This document shows positions 1 through 10,500 of a DNA stretch of 64,000 nt, in pieces. Where the stretch lies: contig PDUO01000007.1 of NCBI GenBank assembly GCA_003008705.1, positions 905,885-969,884 on the forward strand, read 5' to 3'. Position 1 is the first letter of the stretch, and each line of letters begins with the position of its first letter. Origin of the DNA: Pezicula radicicola. Taxonomy: Eukaryota > Ascomycota > Leotiomycetes > Helotiales > Dermateaceae. Below the pieces are notes generated by a model that saw only the letters and a list, made by a program, of their open reading frames with translations, made no database searches and was not told where the DNA came from. The position numbers were made by a program, and so were the translations under genes.

Positions 1-201
1 CTTGAGATCTTTCTTGATTGTGTGTGAGAGAAGTGGTGGAAAGGCATACCATGACCAAAAGGCCACGAAGAAGCCAAACCACCCAAAAAAGAAGACTCGC
101 CCATAGATGTTTACGATGTTGAGAATGGGAATGGACCGCGCCTTGTGGTTGACTGGATTGATCTCGGGCGCCTGCCAAAGAGTAGCAATTTTGAAAGCCA
201 T
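1..201 (-). CDS. nrtA: High-affinity nitrate transporter, N-terminal part (runs off the window)
   Basis: The first 67 codons of a minus-strand gene start at an ATG at 201-199 and stay open to base 1. The peptide begins [20 protein letters not shown] and continues with a [20 protein letters not shown] stretch. This closely matches my recollection of the start of Aspergillus CrnA/NrtA: a cytosolic lead with an ASPEVNP-like segment, then the first transmembrane helix with its RVFFF-W-GF and SWYAFPPLL signature. NrtA is a 12-helix major-facilitator (NNP family) nitrate/proton symporter of the plasma membrane. The rest of the gene lies outside the window. Two NirA-like sites and several GATA motifs upstream fit nitrate induction and nitrogen control. 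Family assignment is strong; which paralogue (NrtA or NrtB type) is not known. Confidence 0.88.
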   Translation of the reverse strand, partial: MAFKIATLWQAPEINPVNHKARSIPILNIVNIYGRVFFFGWFGFFVAFWSWYAFPPLLSHTIKKDLK

Positions 202-207
202 AGCGTG

Positions 208-596
208 AGATAAGATGACACTAGAGTAGATGGTTTCTGTGAGACTCGATAATTGAGAACGATGGACTGGGAGACGACCATACTTATCCTTACCTAAATT
301 CCTATGTAGAGCTTCTGGCTCGAAGTGCCCTAGAATATCTTTCTCCGTGGATTAGAGTGTCTACGATTTTGATGACGGAGATGTACAGTTGCCAAGATGA
401 CAGAATTCCCAAGAGATAAGGACCCTCAGCTTCATTGAATGTCAATGATAGTGGCTGAAGAACGTGGCTACAAGATCCCGCCCCAAGCACCATACTACCA
501 GCATTCTTAGTTTTGATCTCCGCGGCAGGATCGAATTTGGTGACTATCGCATCTTGCGGGATTTCGTGGTAATTTCTTTTGAGATGTCCCTTATCT
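208..596 (-). promoter_or_regulatory. Nitrate transporter promoter with NirA-like and GATA (AreA-like) sites
   Basis: Two sites match the NirA consensus CTCCGHGG known from Aspergillus nitrate genes: CTCCGTGG at 343-350 and CTCCGCGG at 518-525. GATA motifs of HGATAR type, the AreA/NIT2 target, occur at 208-213 (AGATAA), 414-419 (AGATAA) and, on the other strand, 591-596. All lie within about 400 bp upstream of the transporter ATG. The motifs are seen directly; binding is inferred from the family. Confidence 0.6.
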
Positions 597-619
597 TTCT
601 TGGCTTATCGTGAAGTTTT

Positions 620-1810
620 AAAGAGCCAAGCGATTTATTTGCGCGGAAGAAACCTAGCGAGGGCTTCGCCAGGTTCCACCCGAGAAAAGCCTCCTTCATT
701 TATGCTCTATGCAATGAGTTCATGATTCGTTTAGTTTCACAAATCTGTTCCGAATTCATGATGGCCCGTGTCGAAGCCGTTTGACGCACAAAGGGAAAGG
801 GATAGCCTCCCCTAGAGCTTCCTCTCACCAACTCTCAGGGGCTCGCTTAATATTAGTGGATCGTCCTACCAATTTCTCACATGCAGTCAGTGTCTGTTCC
901 GATTACGCTAAAGGAAAACATATAGTGTTGAATCATCCCAAACAAGGATCAAGTGAAAAGTGTATTATTCACAGGGAGAAGACTCCTCTACCTTACTTTA
1001 TGTCACACGGCTATGAGGCTACCTGACCACAAGATGGATAGATACGACAAGGTTCTACAACGGACATCTTCTTCAATTTCTATGAAACCACTCCACATAG
1101 TCAGTTCATTTATGCTCTTTGACATTGAACAATAGCGAAGTATATTATTGTAAAGTACTTGCGGTTACAACTAATTTAGAGTATATATGGAAAGCAAAAT
1201 ACTTGAGATTAAATCAGCATAAAAGAAATGATGTAAATAAAACTTAGCTAGTAAAGTCATTAAAACGCCACGGCCAGCTTGCGCCCTCGCAATTTCTTTT
1301 AAAATGGTAAATAAGACACATCTCGACGGAGAGAACATTGATTTACAGCTAGTGAACAAGAACAATTGGTAGAAAGAGAAGTGACCTTTCTTCCTAAAAT
1401 GCATTTAAAATGTAGGACCATGCAAACCAATATACACAGTTACCAGTGTTTTTAACCTCGAAGTTCGTGGTACTTCACCAAATACCACATGCAGCCTCAG
1501 CTGAATCCCATCCTATAATTTTCCCTCTGCCAAAAAGTGATCAGTACCAAAGTGTGTCACGGGACTACACTAGTACTAGTGCTCCTGCCTTATATATAGC
1601 TTCATCTTTAGGCTCTTCCTCTCTTCTTCCGAATCCATGCTTTTTCCTACTCTGATCCCTTACAAAGTGGTAGTCTTCGCAGAGTCAAGAACATGTCTAA
1701 CGCCCACCACTACATCCATATCCAGACTTGAAAAGTTCCCAATTCAACTGCCTAAGTTCGATGTGGGGTCTTCCTTTGGCAAATGTCGATGTACAATCTG
1801 TATATGAATA
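620..1810. other. Gene-free stretch between the nitrate promoter and a small hypothetical gene
   Basis: Only short open frames without ATG-initiated, family-like content are seen. No repeat, RNA gene or splice-supported exon was recognised. Confidence 0.4.
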
Positions 1811-2266
1811 TTAGTAGAATGACTTGAAAATTGAAAGCCGTAGTGAATACTTGTCTTGTTTGCCATCCTTCCACAATGGATCAACCTTGTCAGCGATGTC
1901 GACTGCCAGCTGCTTTGCAACTTCAACCGAGGTACAGGAGTATCTGAATACGACGAGAAGCACAATGGGATTGTTGCTACAGACGTCGTTAAAGCCCAAG
2001 CGGATATGATGGAGCGTGCTGAAGTGGGTGTAGTGTAGGCTTGCTTCGAGTATTTCCATTATTGCGAGGTGTATCTTAAAATCGTAGATCTGAATAAGTT
2101 CAATGGCATTGGAACCGATTGCGCCGATGTACTTCTTTGCTGGACCCGGGTTGGATTCTGTTGGACGGGACAGGCAAAGCGGGTTGTTGCTTGCAAGCAC
2201 ATCTAACTCATCACGGCCGTAGAGTTTTCTCTCCTCGATATTGTCAAATCCTTGTATTTCTGTCAT
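1811..2266 (-). CDS. Small hypothetical protein (151 aa)
   Basis: A minus-strand frame opens at an ATG (2266-2264; protein start MTEIQGFDNI) and runs 152 codons to a stop at 1811. The frame is open further upstream, but that part reads like untranslated DNA and has no better ATG. I do not recognise the family. The middle part (about residues 50-125) has an alternating hydrophobic pattern (GSNAIELIQIYDF, then NNPIVLLVVFRYS) suggesting an alpha/beta fold. The C-terminus may be wrong: a second minus frame (1744-1965) overlaps and continues past the stop, so a late intron or a frameshift is possible. There is no signal peptide on the short form. It is isolated between the nitrate promoter and an AT-rich block. 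Confidence 0.45.
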   Translation of the reverse strand: MTEIQGFDNIEERKLYGRDELDVLASNNPLCLSRPTESNPGPAKKYIGAIGSNAIELIQIYDFKIHLAIMEILEASLHYTHFSTLHHIRLGFNDVCSNNPIVLLVVFRYSCTSVEVAKQLAVDIADKVDPLWKDGKQDKYSLRLSIFKSFY

Positions 2267-4869
2267 TATGGTGGGTTCGGAGCTTGAAAGTTCGTTGTAT
2301 GAAGGAAGTTTGTTGTGTGGAAGAAAATAAAGCCAAAGATACAGGAGAAGAAGATGGTATTTATAGAAGTATTTTGAATTCACCGACTGAGTGGGCAAAG
2401 GAAAGAATTAACTGCTTTTATATAAAAGGGTTGTTATGTTAGTGAATCCTCTGTTGATTTGATGTCCAATGCAAAACTTGACTTGCTCCTGCTGCTTCTG
2501 GACTTGAGTAATTCACACCTCACTAAGGGTAACACAATACGAGGGACTTTGCGAGTGTTGAACAGTGAAGTATGTTCTGGAATAGTTCTGTGGCTATCCT
2601 TGCTTTTTCTCTTTGTAAACAACAATCTCTCTATAATAGAGGTCTATAAGGAAGGCCTCTACAGAGCTCTTAGCTCTGAATAGTATACAGAAATAGAGTT
2701 GCTACTCCAAATACGACCTTTCACAAGGAATGAGGCCAAAATCAACTTAGTATAGGGATAAGACATCAGTCTCTTTTAGTATATCCCTACATTTTCTGTC
2801 TCTTTTCTTTTTAGAAGTCCATAAGCTTTTCAGTTGCCAGAGGGAGCTGTGTAAACGTAGCTAAACAAGGTGGCCAGTGCTAAGACAAATATAGGGAAAG
2901 ACGCAAACTAACTCCCATTCCAAGTGGATACATATACCACAGGTAGGCTATTTGTCCCTCTTCGTGTGGCCCCCTCTCATCGTCATTTATCCTCGCTATC
3001 ATTGCAATTACAAACTTAGACCCGTGCCCACCAGAGCTGCAACAAACCCTGGGCATAGGCTAAACCCCGTAGTGCCATCGAGGGCTAAAATAGTTTCGGC
3101 ACCTACCTCATATTGCGTTTATCGCATCGGCTTCTTCTTTTCGATACAGTTTTCGGCTGTGATGGTTGAACTTTAAATCAAACACCAAAGTTAAGTGCGT
3201 TACCTAAAAAAGTTAGTTACTCGAATTGACTCAGTTATCTAGATAAGTAAGTTTAAAGGTACATTTAGTACAAGTTAATATGAACCATTTTAGGAACGCT
3301 GCAGGTAGGTTTAAGACTATAGGAAGCGCTATATATAAAGAGCCATGTACCGGGGTTACCTCTTTAGGAAGCCCGAGGTTTGCTCTAAAACTCTATATAA
3401 TCTTTAGGCTAATCATTAAGTAGTACCTTTAATTATAGTATGCAACAGTATAAATAAGATGTAGTAAGAAAGATTATAAGGCTAAATTTGCTATCACATA
3501 GCTAGTTCTCAGGTGTTTAATACTTAATAAAGGACACGAATATTCAGATCGCTTAATTTCATCGAATTCCTTTAGCGAGTTATCTAACCAAAATCAAGTA
3601 AACTCCTTAACTTAAAATAAAGGCACCTTTCCTACTATTATAATTCCTTCCTACTAAGCCTGAGTCCAAGCCTACACTTACAATAACAATACCAGAGTCA
3701 TAAAAAAAATGTTGTAACGAGTCCTCTCGCGTATACATATTCACGAGGACACTACAGAGGGTTTACACAAAAAACTATTATTCCAGGAACGTTGATTCTA
3801 AGCTATAAAACTCGAGCCAAACTTCTGTAGATTTCTTCATATAGCAACAATCGCAGGCCGAGCAATTAGGAGGTACAGATTCTTCTTTTGGTATGCTGCA
3901 ATGATCATGACACACTTAATATAGCGATCTCGCCCAGGCGTCCCTTAAGAATGGCACTACTAACACTGCACTGGGCAATCTTAAGTAACGAAGGGGAAAC
4001 TTAAGGCACTTGGCATTGAAGGTGTGCCTCCACTCAGCTTACCCACACCCCAAGCCCAGCTCACTCACTGTCAATGATCTTACCATAACTTCACAAGCAC
4101 GAATCACGAAGACCACAAATCAACAGTAAAAACAGATACTAGCATTCCAATCCCAGGAATCTCAAGCAGCAATTAAGCCCTCAAAGTCCAAAGACGCGCC
4201 TACTAGAACTTTTTTTCCACCGCATCCAAAAAAAAAAATCCAGCCTCTATCCACCTCCCGCTCGTTTCTCAAGTCATATGTTGAATGATGATCCTCTGCT
4301 ACCCTCCCACAATCTCCATCCTCTTCTCACCACACCAAAATCGTATTAAAACAAATTAATAAGTAGATAAAGCAAAGAATTTGAATCCATCGTCCCCATA
4401 CGCTCTCCCCAAAACCATCTATCCATCTCGACATGAAGACTGAGCGGTGTAGTGAGGTGCAAAAGAAGTGAAAAGTATGTGCAGAAGAATGTGTTCGTGT
4501 GACGAAAAATACCGAGCTCACGAAACTACAGCCACTTCGTAAGGTGGTGCAGTACAGGCTCAAGGTAGAGTAGAGAAAATGCCCGCCGGACTTCCCAAGC
4601 CAAATCCCAAAGCGCGTCAACCACCTTAAAAATGAAATTGGTGTTGAGCAGTTGAGTAAACGCCATCGCTGTGTCGCAATATCGCTTGTCCCGCTCAAAA
4701 CACCAATTAGCCCTAACCAAATTCCTTCAGATCATATTTCATGCAACCAGTCATAAAAGCGTGCTTGATAAAAGCAAAAGGTCGATCAATGCTCGCCGGC
4801 AGATCGTAATGACGCTCAGGTTCCGTCCATCCCAGATGCACCGCTCCCAAATAACGCCACCCAAAATTA
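2267..4869. other. Gene-free, partly AT-rich block with decayed sequence
   Basis: From about 3170 to 3720 the DNA is AT-rich, stop-rich in all frames and contains GTTAC/AAGTAAG-like motifs that recur elsewhere in the window, as in RIP-mutated fungal repeats. One short minus-strand reading (3909-3778) encodes a cysteine-rich end with CSACDCC and then a stop; it could be a relic exon. The rest (4000-4869) looks like the 3' flank of the Stb3 gene, with no convincing gene. Confidence 0.4.
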
Positions 4870-5988
4870 TTATACAGAACCGAGCTTCAAGAGGGCCTCA
4901 ATGGCCTCGCGTTCCTGTGAATCAGAAGTCATGCCGAAAGCGGCGAAATCGATATCACGTGCAACAGGTTGTTGCAACGGAACCGACTTTGCCATTGTAG
5001 AAATGAGGGATCGCCCAGCACCGCTCTGGGGTCCCGCGGTATATACCACACGGGAAGTGAGAAAGTTCGGGCCAGGGCCAGAAGCAGAAGTAGCTCGTAG
5101 GGCTGCTGCTCCAACTGCAGCCCAGTCTTCCTCATCAGTGACATCGTCAGGGTCATCGCCCATGAGCTCATCATCCGGCGGTGCTTCAGAAGAGGAGCAA
5201 GACTCATCGTCATCCAGGGACATCTTATCCGCTTCGTTTTCAAGCATCGTAACATCCATATCGTCATCATGAGAAAAGACGGCCGAATCGCCAGCCCAGC
5301 TGGAGGTTGGCGCATTCAGACGTGTTCTATCGAAACTCCACCCAGCAGGTTGAGAAATAGGTATCCCCAGATTGAAGGAGGACGGTGCACTCGAGGGTGG
5401 TGATTGCTGATCTTCCCTGCTGGTTCTTGCTGGGTGGCCTCTCAATCTCGCATCCCATCGTCCCCATCCCACTTTCTCAAACTTCACATTTCCCTTAAGA
5501 CCTGCTCCTTCTCCGCTGCTGCCACGTCCCTCAAGTGCTCCTACCACTAGCCTACGTGCCTTAGCAGGAGGAATGGAGGAGAAGCCCGGAACGGAAGTCG
5601 TGAGATAGCCCATGATGTGACGGATAGCCAACGGCCCGTGGGATAGGAGAATGTCTGGAAGGTGGTGCGTGGCCAGGAGATTCGGCGTAATTGCGCCGGT
5701 GTTGTCCGGTACAGGTGATCCGATATCAAGGCCTGTGTGTCCACTTCCATCAGAACCATCCTGAAGATCGAGATCAGAGTCGACATGTTCCAGGATGATG
5801 GGGGTCGTGGTTGAACGTGTCCCGTACGGTTTGAGGCCGTGGGGAGGCAGGTTGGGGGAGATGGAATTCGGAGGAGTTGGAAGAGGATGGGCTTTCGTTG
5901 CAGGAACGCTCCTGGCCGCTACAGCAGCAAAGCTGTCTCGGCCAACGACCTTCGGGATATCGCGAGCAATGGATGCCATGGATGCCAT
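4870..5988 (-). CDS. Stb3-like Sin3-binding transcription regulator
   Basis: A single-exon frame of 372 residues starts at MASMASIARD (ATG in a good context, AAATGG). Residues about 100-160 hold the Stb3 core: ITPNLLATHHLPDILLSHGP, then a second helix ending in TTSVPGFSSIPPAKARRLVV. In yeast, Stb3 binds the ribosomal RNA processing element upstream of ribosome-biogenesis genes, associates with the Sin3 histone deacetylase complex and is regulated by TOR/PKA and Sch9. The C-terminal half is acidic and serine-rich (DDDESCSSSEAPPDDE, then DDPDDVTDEEDW), probably disordered. Similar ascomycete Stb3 proteins have the domain near the N-terminus, as here. An intron in the 5' leader is possible: a CTACAG acceptor lies just upstream of the ATG. 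Family assignment is by motif memory. Confidence 0.85.
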   Translation of the reverse strand: MASMASIARDIPKVVGRDSFAAVAARSVPATKAHPLPTPPNSISPNLPPHGLKPYGTRSTTTPIILEHVDSDLDLQDGSDGSGHTGLDIGSPVPDNTGAITPNLLATHHLPDILLSHGPLAIRHIMGYLTTSVPGFSSIPPAKARRLVVGALEGRGSSGEGAGLKGNVKFEKVGWGRWDARLRGHPARTSREDQQSPPSSAPSSFNLGIPISQPAGWSFDRTRLNAPTSSWAGDSAVFSHDDDMDVTMLENEADKMSLDDDESCSSSEAPPDDELMGDDPDDVTDEEDWAAVGAAALRATSASGPGPNFLTSRVVYTAGPQSGAGRSLISTMAKSVPLQQPVARDIDFAAFGMTSDSQEREAIEALLKLGSV

Positions 5989-7713
5989 TTCGGTGGTAGA
6001 AGTTGGGGAACGTTTCTCTGTAGTAATGCGACAAAGAATCAGTATATATTCTCATCAAAAACGCGTGGGTGCGGTGTATGTTAACTGGTGACTCAGTTGT
6101 TGTCTCTCTGGGGGGCTGACTCACTTCGACTTGCGATAGAAACGTGTTGCGAACTGCTGGGAAGACGCGAAACGGAGCTCGAGGCAACTATTTTCGGGTC
6201 TTAAGAGTGATTGACCTGGCTCGAAGGTTTATCGGGCAAGGCAATGAAGCTGTTGCAATGATCGAAAGCGACGGAATACTGTAGACGAAAGGCGATCTGG
6301 TTCCCCAGAAGCAAGCTGGCGATGATGAAGCAGTAGAGATTAATCTACCGGCGTTCAGGGCGAAGAGCGAAGTGCAGTTTACGTTGCAATGAAGCGACGA
6401 ATGTGCGAATGTCGAAATTGTTGATTTTGCTGATGCGTGTTGATGTTGTTATTGTTGTTGGGTAGATGAGAGCTTCTTGATGTGGTAGGTATCTACGGGT
6501 ACAGCGCAGCGGACTCGCGTTTAGCCTAGCTTGGTGTAAAGCAACTTTTTATGCAAGCACTCTACAGGCTTCAACCAGGCTTCTTTGTTGGTTCTGGGCT
6601 TTGTTCTGCGGACTCTCAGACTTCCATCTCAACTTAAATAACTCACTGGGAATTGATCTAATGATGTGTCACTGTACCTGAAAGCTTAAGAAACGCATTG
6701 CCCTACCGTAAAACAAAACAAAACATGTTCTGTCTGCTGGCTCTCGTTGACTCTCACGATGACACAATCCCACAAGCCATTTGGAGATTGTGAAAATGAG
6801 AGACATTTGTGCCGTGGTTCCCTGGTTCCCCACTGCTCCCAAACTCTCCCACTCTAGGGCTCTGCGCATCTCCCGTAGTACGGGATTGCTAGGAGGCTTT
6901 TCCGAGGGCTCGTGCTACGAAGCTGGCTGGAAAGCAGCTGGTTCGCGATACATGGCAATGCTAGCAAAATCCCACGTTGCTGATTGCAACATCTGTAATT
7001 GGGTTGTTACACATCACCAGACACCCTCATAAAGTTGATAGACCCCTCACTTTCTCCACTAACATGAAGCCAGCAAGCTTGTCATTATTCATTCGTTTCA
7101 GTCGAGCATATCAATCATTATTGACGACATCCAGAGTTCTACCCCACGTTGTTGAATGCTGCCGTGACAGCTGCTGCGGGTCTTGAGTTTGGCCCAGCAG
7201 CATACTCGTACCATGTTTGCGGTTCCCCAACAGCGCAAACGTACAGCAACGCACTTGGAATGCAGGTTTGCCCGTAACTTTTCCTTCCGATCGCTTCCGT
7301 ACGTGCGAATCCGAATAGCTCGATTGCTATCGTGCCCTAAAGAAAGACACACACATTAAAGAGCCTTTTAAGGCGAAAAATGTTGCGCATCTGACCTGTT
7401 GGTGTGTTGGTGGCTTTGGAGGCCGAGAATCGGAGGACGGATTGAGACAAAAAAATGCTGCTCTGCGTCATCATCATAATAAGGTTAGTATATACGCTTA
7501 CCGGGACCCAGGAAGCTCATCTTTCTTCGATCTGGCCGATTGGAATGTCCAATCCGGTACATGTACTTTCGTACCTACAGTATCTTGCTGTACTTGCTAT
7601 GTTGTAAATCGGAGGTTGCGGACGAGTGGATACACTAAAGCTACATCCCATGCGATGGTCCGAAACGCCACCAATACAGTCCTGCAGTTGCAGCAGGCAA
7701 GCAAGTGGGTATA
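5989..7713. other. Gene-free stretch between Stb3 and TOP3
   Basis: About 1.7 kb containing the 5' flank of the minus-strand Stb3 gene and the 3' flank of TOP3. Several short frames exist but none has family-like content or splice-supported partners. The sequence is not strongly AT-rich, so a long 5' leader of Stb3 or an uncharacterised transcript cannot be excluded. Confidence 0.4.
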
Positions 7714-9982
7714 TCAACCTCGACCATTGATAACATATCTCCTGGCAGACTACATTGAAAGCGCGTCAGCAAGCATAATGGTGACAGAATTACCAAAAAG
7801 GTATCTGGATGATGTAACTTACAGCCTTTATGACAGTTGCCCCTTCTTTGCAGTCCATAAATACACGTTTGTACTGTCTCAAACTTTCTTGGAGCACTAT
7901 TTGGCGTGTTGTCCGCCCCTCACAGATACTCTTCATCCTCAATTCCATCTCTTTCCGAAGGAAAGGCTTGCTAAGGCTCGCCTCGAGGCCGATAGCATCG
8001 TAGCCGTCAACCAGTGCTACGCCTAGAACTGATGGAATAAACTCCTCCAATCCCCCTCCTCCTCTACCTCCTGCTGCAGCACCTCCTCGTCCCCCTCTTC
8101 CGCCTCTACCACCTCTCCCTCCTCGCCCACCACGTCCAGAAGCTTCGATTTCATTATTTTCATCTCCACCAACGGTATTTGCACCTCTAGGTCGGGTGGA
8201 TACATAATTTCTGTCCTTAATCGTAGCAATATGCTCCGCCATAGTAGCATCCGTACCAATGCCATTTGCATCCATCAAGGCAAGAAGATCCGGCTCAGTC
8301 AAATACTGCGGCGGCGAAGTTTTACCCTCGTTCATCATGGCCTCTGTAGGCTCGAATCTTTCACCAAGCGTAAAATTCGGTAGATTGGCACTGCTTGTCC
8401 AGTTCTGATAAACGTATACATCCAGAAAATTTCTCTCCAGTACAATAAGCCCATGAGTGTGAAAGATTTCGTCTCCATACTCAATCTCAATGTCTGTTTG
8501 TTTTCCCTTGGCGTCTTCCGAACAACAGGCAAGAAAATGGCGTGCAATGAATTCATAGACTCGACCTTCGTCGGCATTCAAGCCCCCAGGTGCAACATAT
8601 TGAACAGGATGAATCGGGGGGTGGGCTTTATCATCATTTCGTCCTTCCCGCGGCTGTTTGAATCCTCCATTAATCAGGTTATTAGCGAAGCCTCCCCATC
8701 GGTTGTCTTGTACCTGTTTTTGCACCAAAGCTCTTAGATCCATGCCTTTGTCGAAGCGGTCCGTCTCGGTTCTGGGATAACTAATAAAACCTTTGTTATA
8801 CAGATTTTCTGCAATAGTCATAGCTTGCTGACTGTTCATCCTTAGATATCGTGTTGCCATCTTCTGGAACTCAACGGTTGTCAGAGGCAAAGGCCTCCAC
8901 TTACTAGCTGGTTTATCCAGGACTTTGGACACCTTCGCTATCTTTGCATCGAGGCATCGTTCGAAGAGGATGGTAACCACAGCTCGATCGAAAAGCCTAT
9001 TTCGTCTCCAACTAAAGACAACATCCATATTGTCTCGCTTGTGTGTTACCTTGATTGTCCAAAAGGTCTCTGGTACGAAATTTTTGACTCTCCAGTATCG
9101 ATCGACAACGAAACCAAGAGTTGGAAACTGACAAGATCCTGGGAGAAGTCAGGCAAAAATAGGAAGGTAATGAGTTCAGTAGCGTACCATAGCTCAGCGT
9201 GGCATCAGCTAATGCACCGCCAAGTGGTCGAAGCAATAATGTCTGAAATCGTGTGAATGCATAGCCTATTCGAAGATCAAGTTCGGTGCGGACCGAGACG
9301 GCATCCGCCTGGCGCTCATCAAGGTCGATTGGATTCTTGGCTGCTTGTAAGATATGCCTAGAGCAGTGAGCATCTTGTACCACCTTGAAGTAAATTGCTA
9401 TCCTTACGCCCTTTCAATGTTGCTGAATCTAGCACGTTTGACTTGTAGCCTTGGACTTCCCTTCAAGGCCTCAGTACGGACTTCACATCCAATATGCTCT
9501 CCCTCTCGATCACAATCGGTCCATATGAAAAGGGCCTTGGCGGACCTTGCCTGCGTCGTGATATTTCTAGCAATAGCTTCCTTGCCCTGGACTCGGGCGT
9601 CAGAAAGAAAAATCAGCACATTGGGGTATAAAGCATATACCTGAGCAACGAACGTGGTGACAGGAGCACTGAAAAGGGTTTCTGGAGGAGGATAATTCCA
9701 ATTTTTGTATTCAGGCGAGAACTGAGTATCTGTAAGATGACCAGAAACGCTGGTCATACAGACGTCGCAATTGCCCCATCCTCGACCAAAATCGAATGAA
9801 AAAGTGTAATTCTTGATGTATTGATTGCCAGTATTTTCCTACACTGCGTTCAGAAGTGGTCGCAAGGGTGGGGCAAGACAAGGCATGCAACTTACCGTGT
9901 GAAAGCTACCTCCCGATAGAATACCTGCCACTGCCTTGGAAATGGAAGGTTTCTCTGCAACACAGAGGATCTTATTGCCCAT
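7714..9982 (-). CDS. TOP3: DNA topoisomerase III (type IA)
   Basis: Five exons are inferred: 9896-9982, 9408-9838, 9188-9357, 7823-9138 and 7714-7749, giving about 679 residues; phases agree at every junction. The protein starts MGNKILCVAEKPSISKAVAG (Toprim) and has the acidic DCDREGE motif. The active-site tyrosine is about residue 350 in GFISYPRTETDRF. GIGTDATMAEHI follows in the central domain. TOP3 relaxes negatively supercoiled DNA by single-strand passage and, with a RecQ helicase and Rmi1, dissolves recombination intermediates in the nucleus. A run of GRG/GG repeats (about residues 564-592, DNA 8050-8137) interrupts the C-terminal part before LEEFIPSVLGVALVDGYD. The last intron is less certain: without it the frame reads on to a stop at 7790 with an unfamiliar tail; with it the end reads SARRYVINGRG. 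Confidence 0.93.
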
Positions 9983-10500
9983 GGTCACGGTTGGTACAGT
10001 TCTCAGATCTCAGCATGCAGTATGTACTGTACCCCAGCTGTTCTCAGGCGTAAACACCGACAGCCTTGTCCAAATTCTTTCAGACTGATAGGCCTGTCTC
10101 CAAAGCATACTTAACGCGCTAACATGGAGCCAACAGTCTGCTGGCATGAGGTTCTGAGCACATACGCGTAGTTGTGTCCTGGGGGTGAAGCTACGCGCGA
10201 GAAAAGTAGACAGCAAAGCACGTGAGAAATAATTTAGTTTAGCTTGCTGGCGCCCCTCTCGTCCTCTGGTGGCTGGAGATCTGAGGCAAGCCGCAGAGAT
10301 CCCTGTACGAGTTACATCCGCCTAGCGCCCGGTGTGGACCTGTACCTCATCATCGATTCTCTCAGAAACTCCTCTACATAATGCTCTGTTGTGTCTTCTA
10401 TCTATCAATGCCACACAACCTTTCAACCTTCCCACCTTTCAACCTCATCTTGGCTACCGGCTTCTTACTTATTGCCTTGACTACTTGAGTCGTCAACGCC
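9983..10500. promoter_or_regulatory. Shared upstream region of TOP3 and the DUF1295 gene
   Basis: 518 bp lie between the divergent start codons of TOP3 (9982) and the DUF1295 protein (10501). No specific factor site could be assigned. The segment before 10501 is C/T-rich, as is common in fungal 5' leaders. Confidence 0.4.

Noticed and set aside
4901..5272. Plus-strand Ser-rich frame
   Set aside because: Antisense shadow of the acidic, serine-rich part of Stb3.
7442..8026. 194-codon plus-strand frame
   Set aside because: Overlaps TOP3 exons antisense, has no family-like content, and begins on a non-ATG codon.
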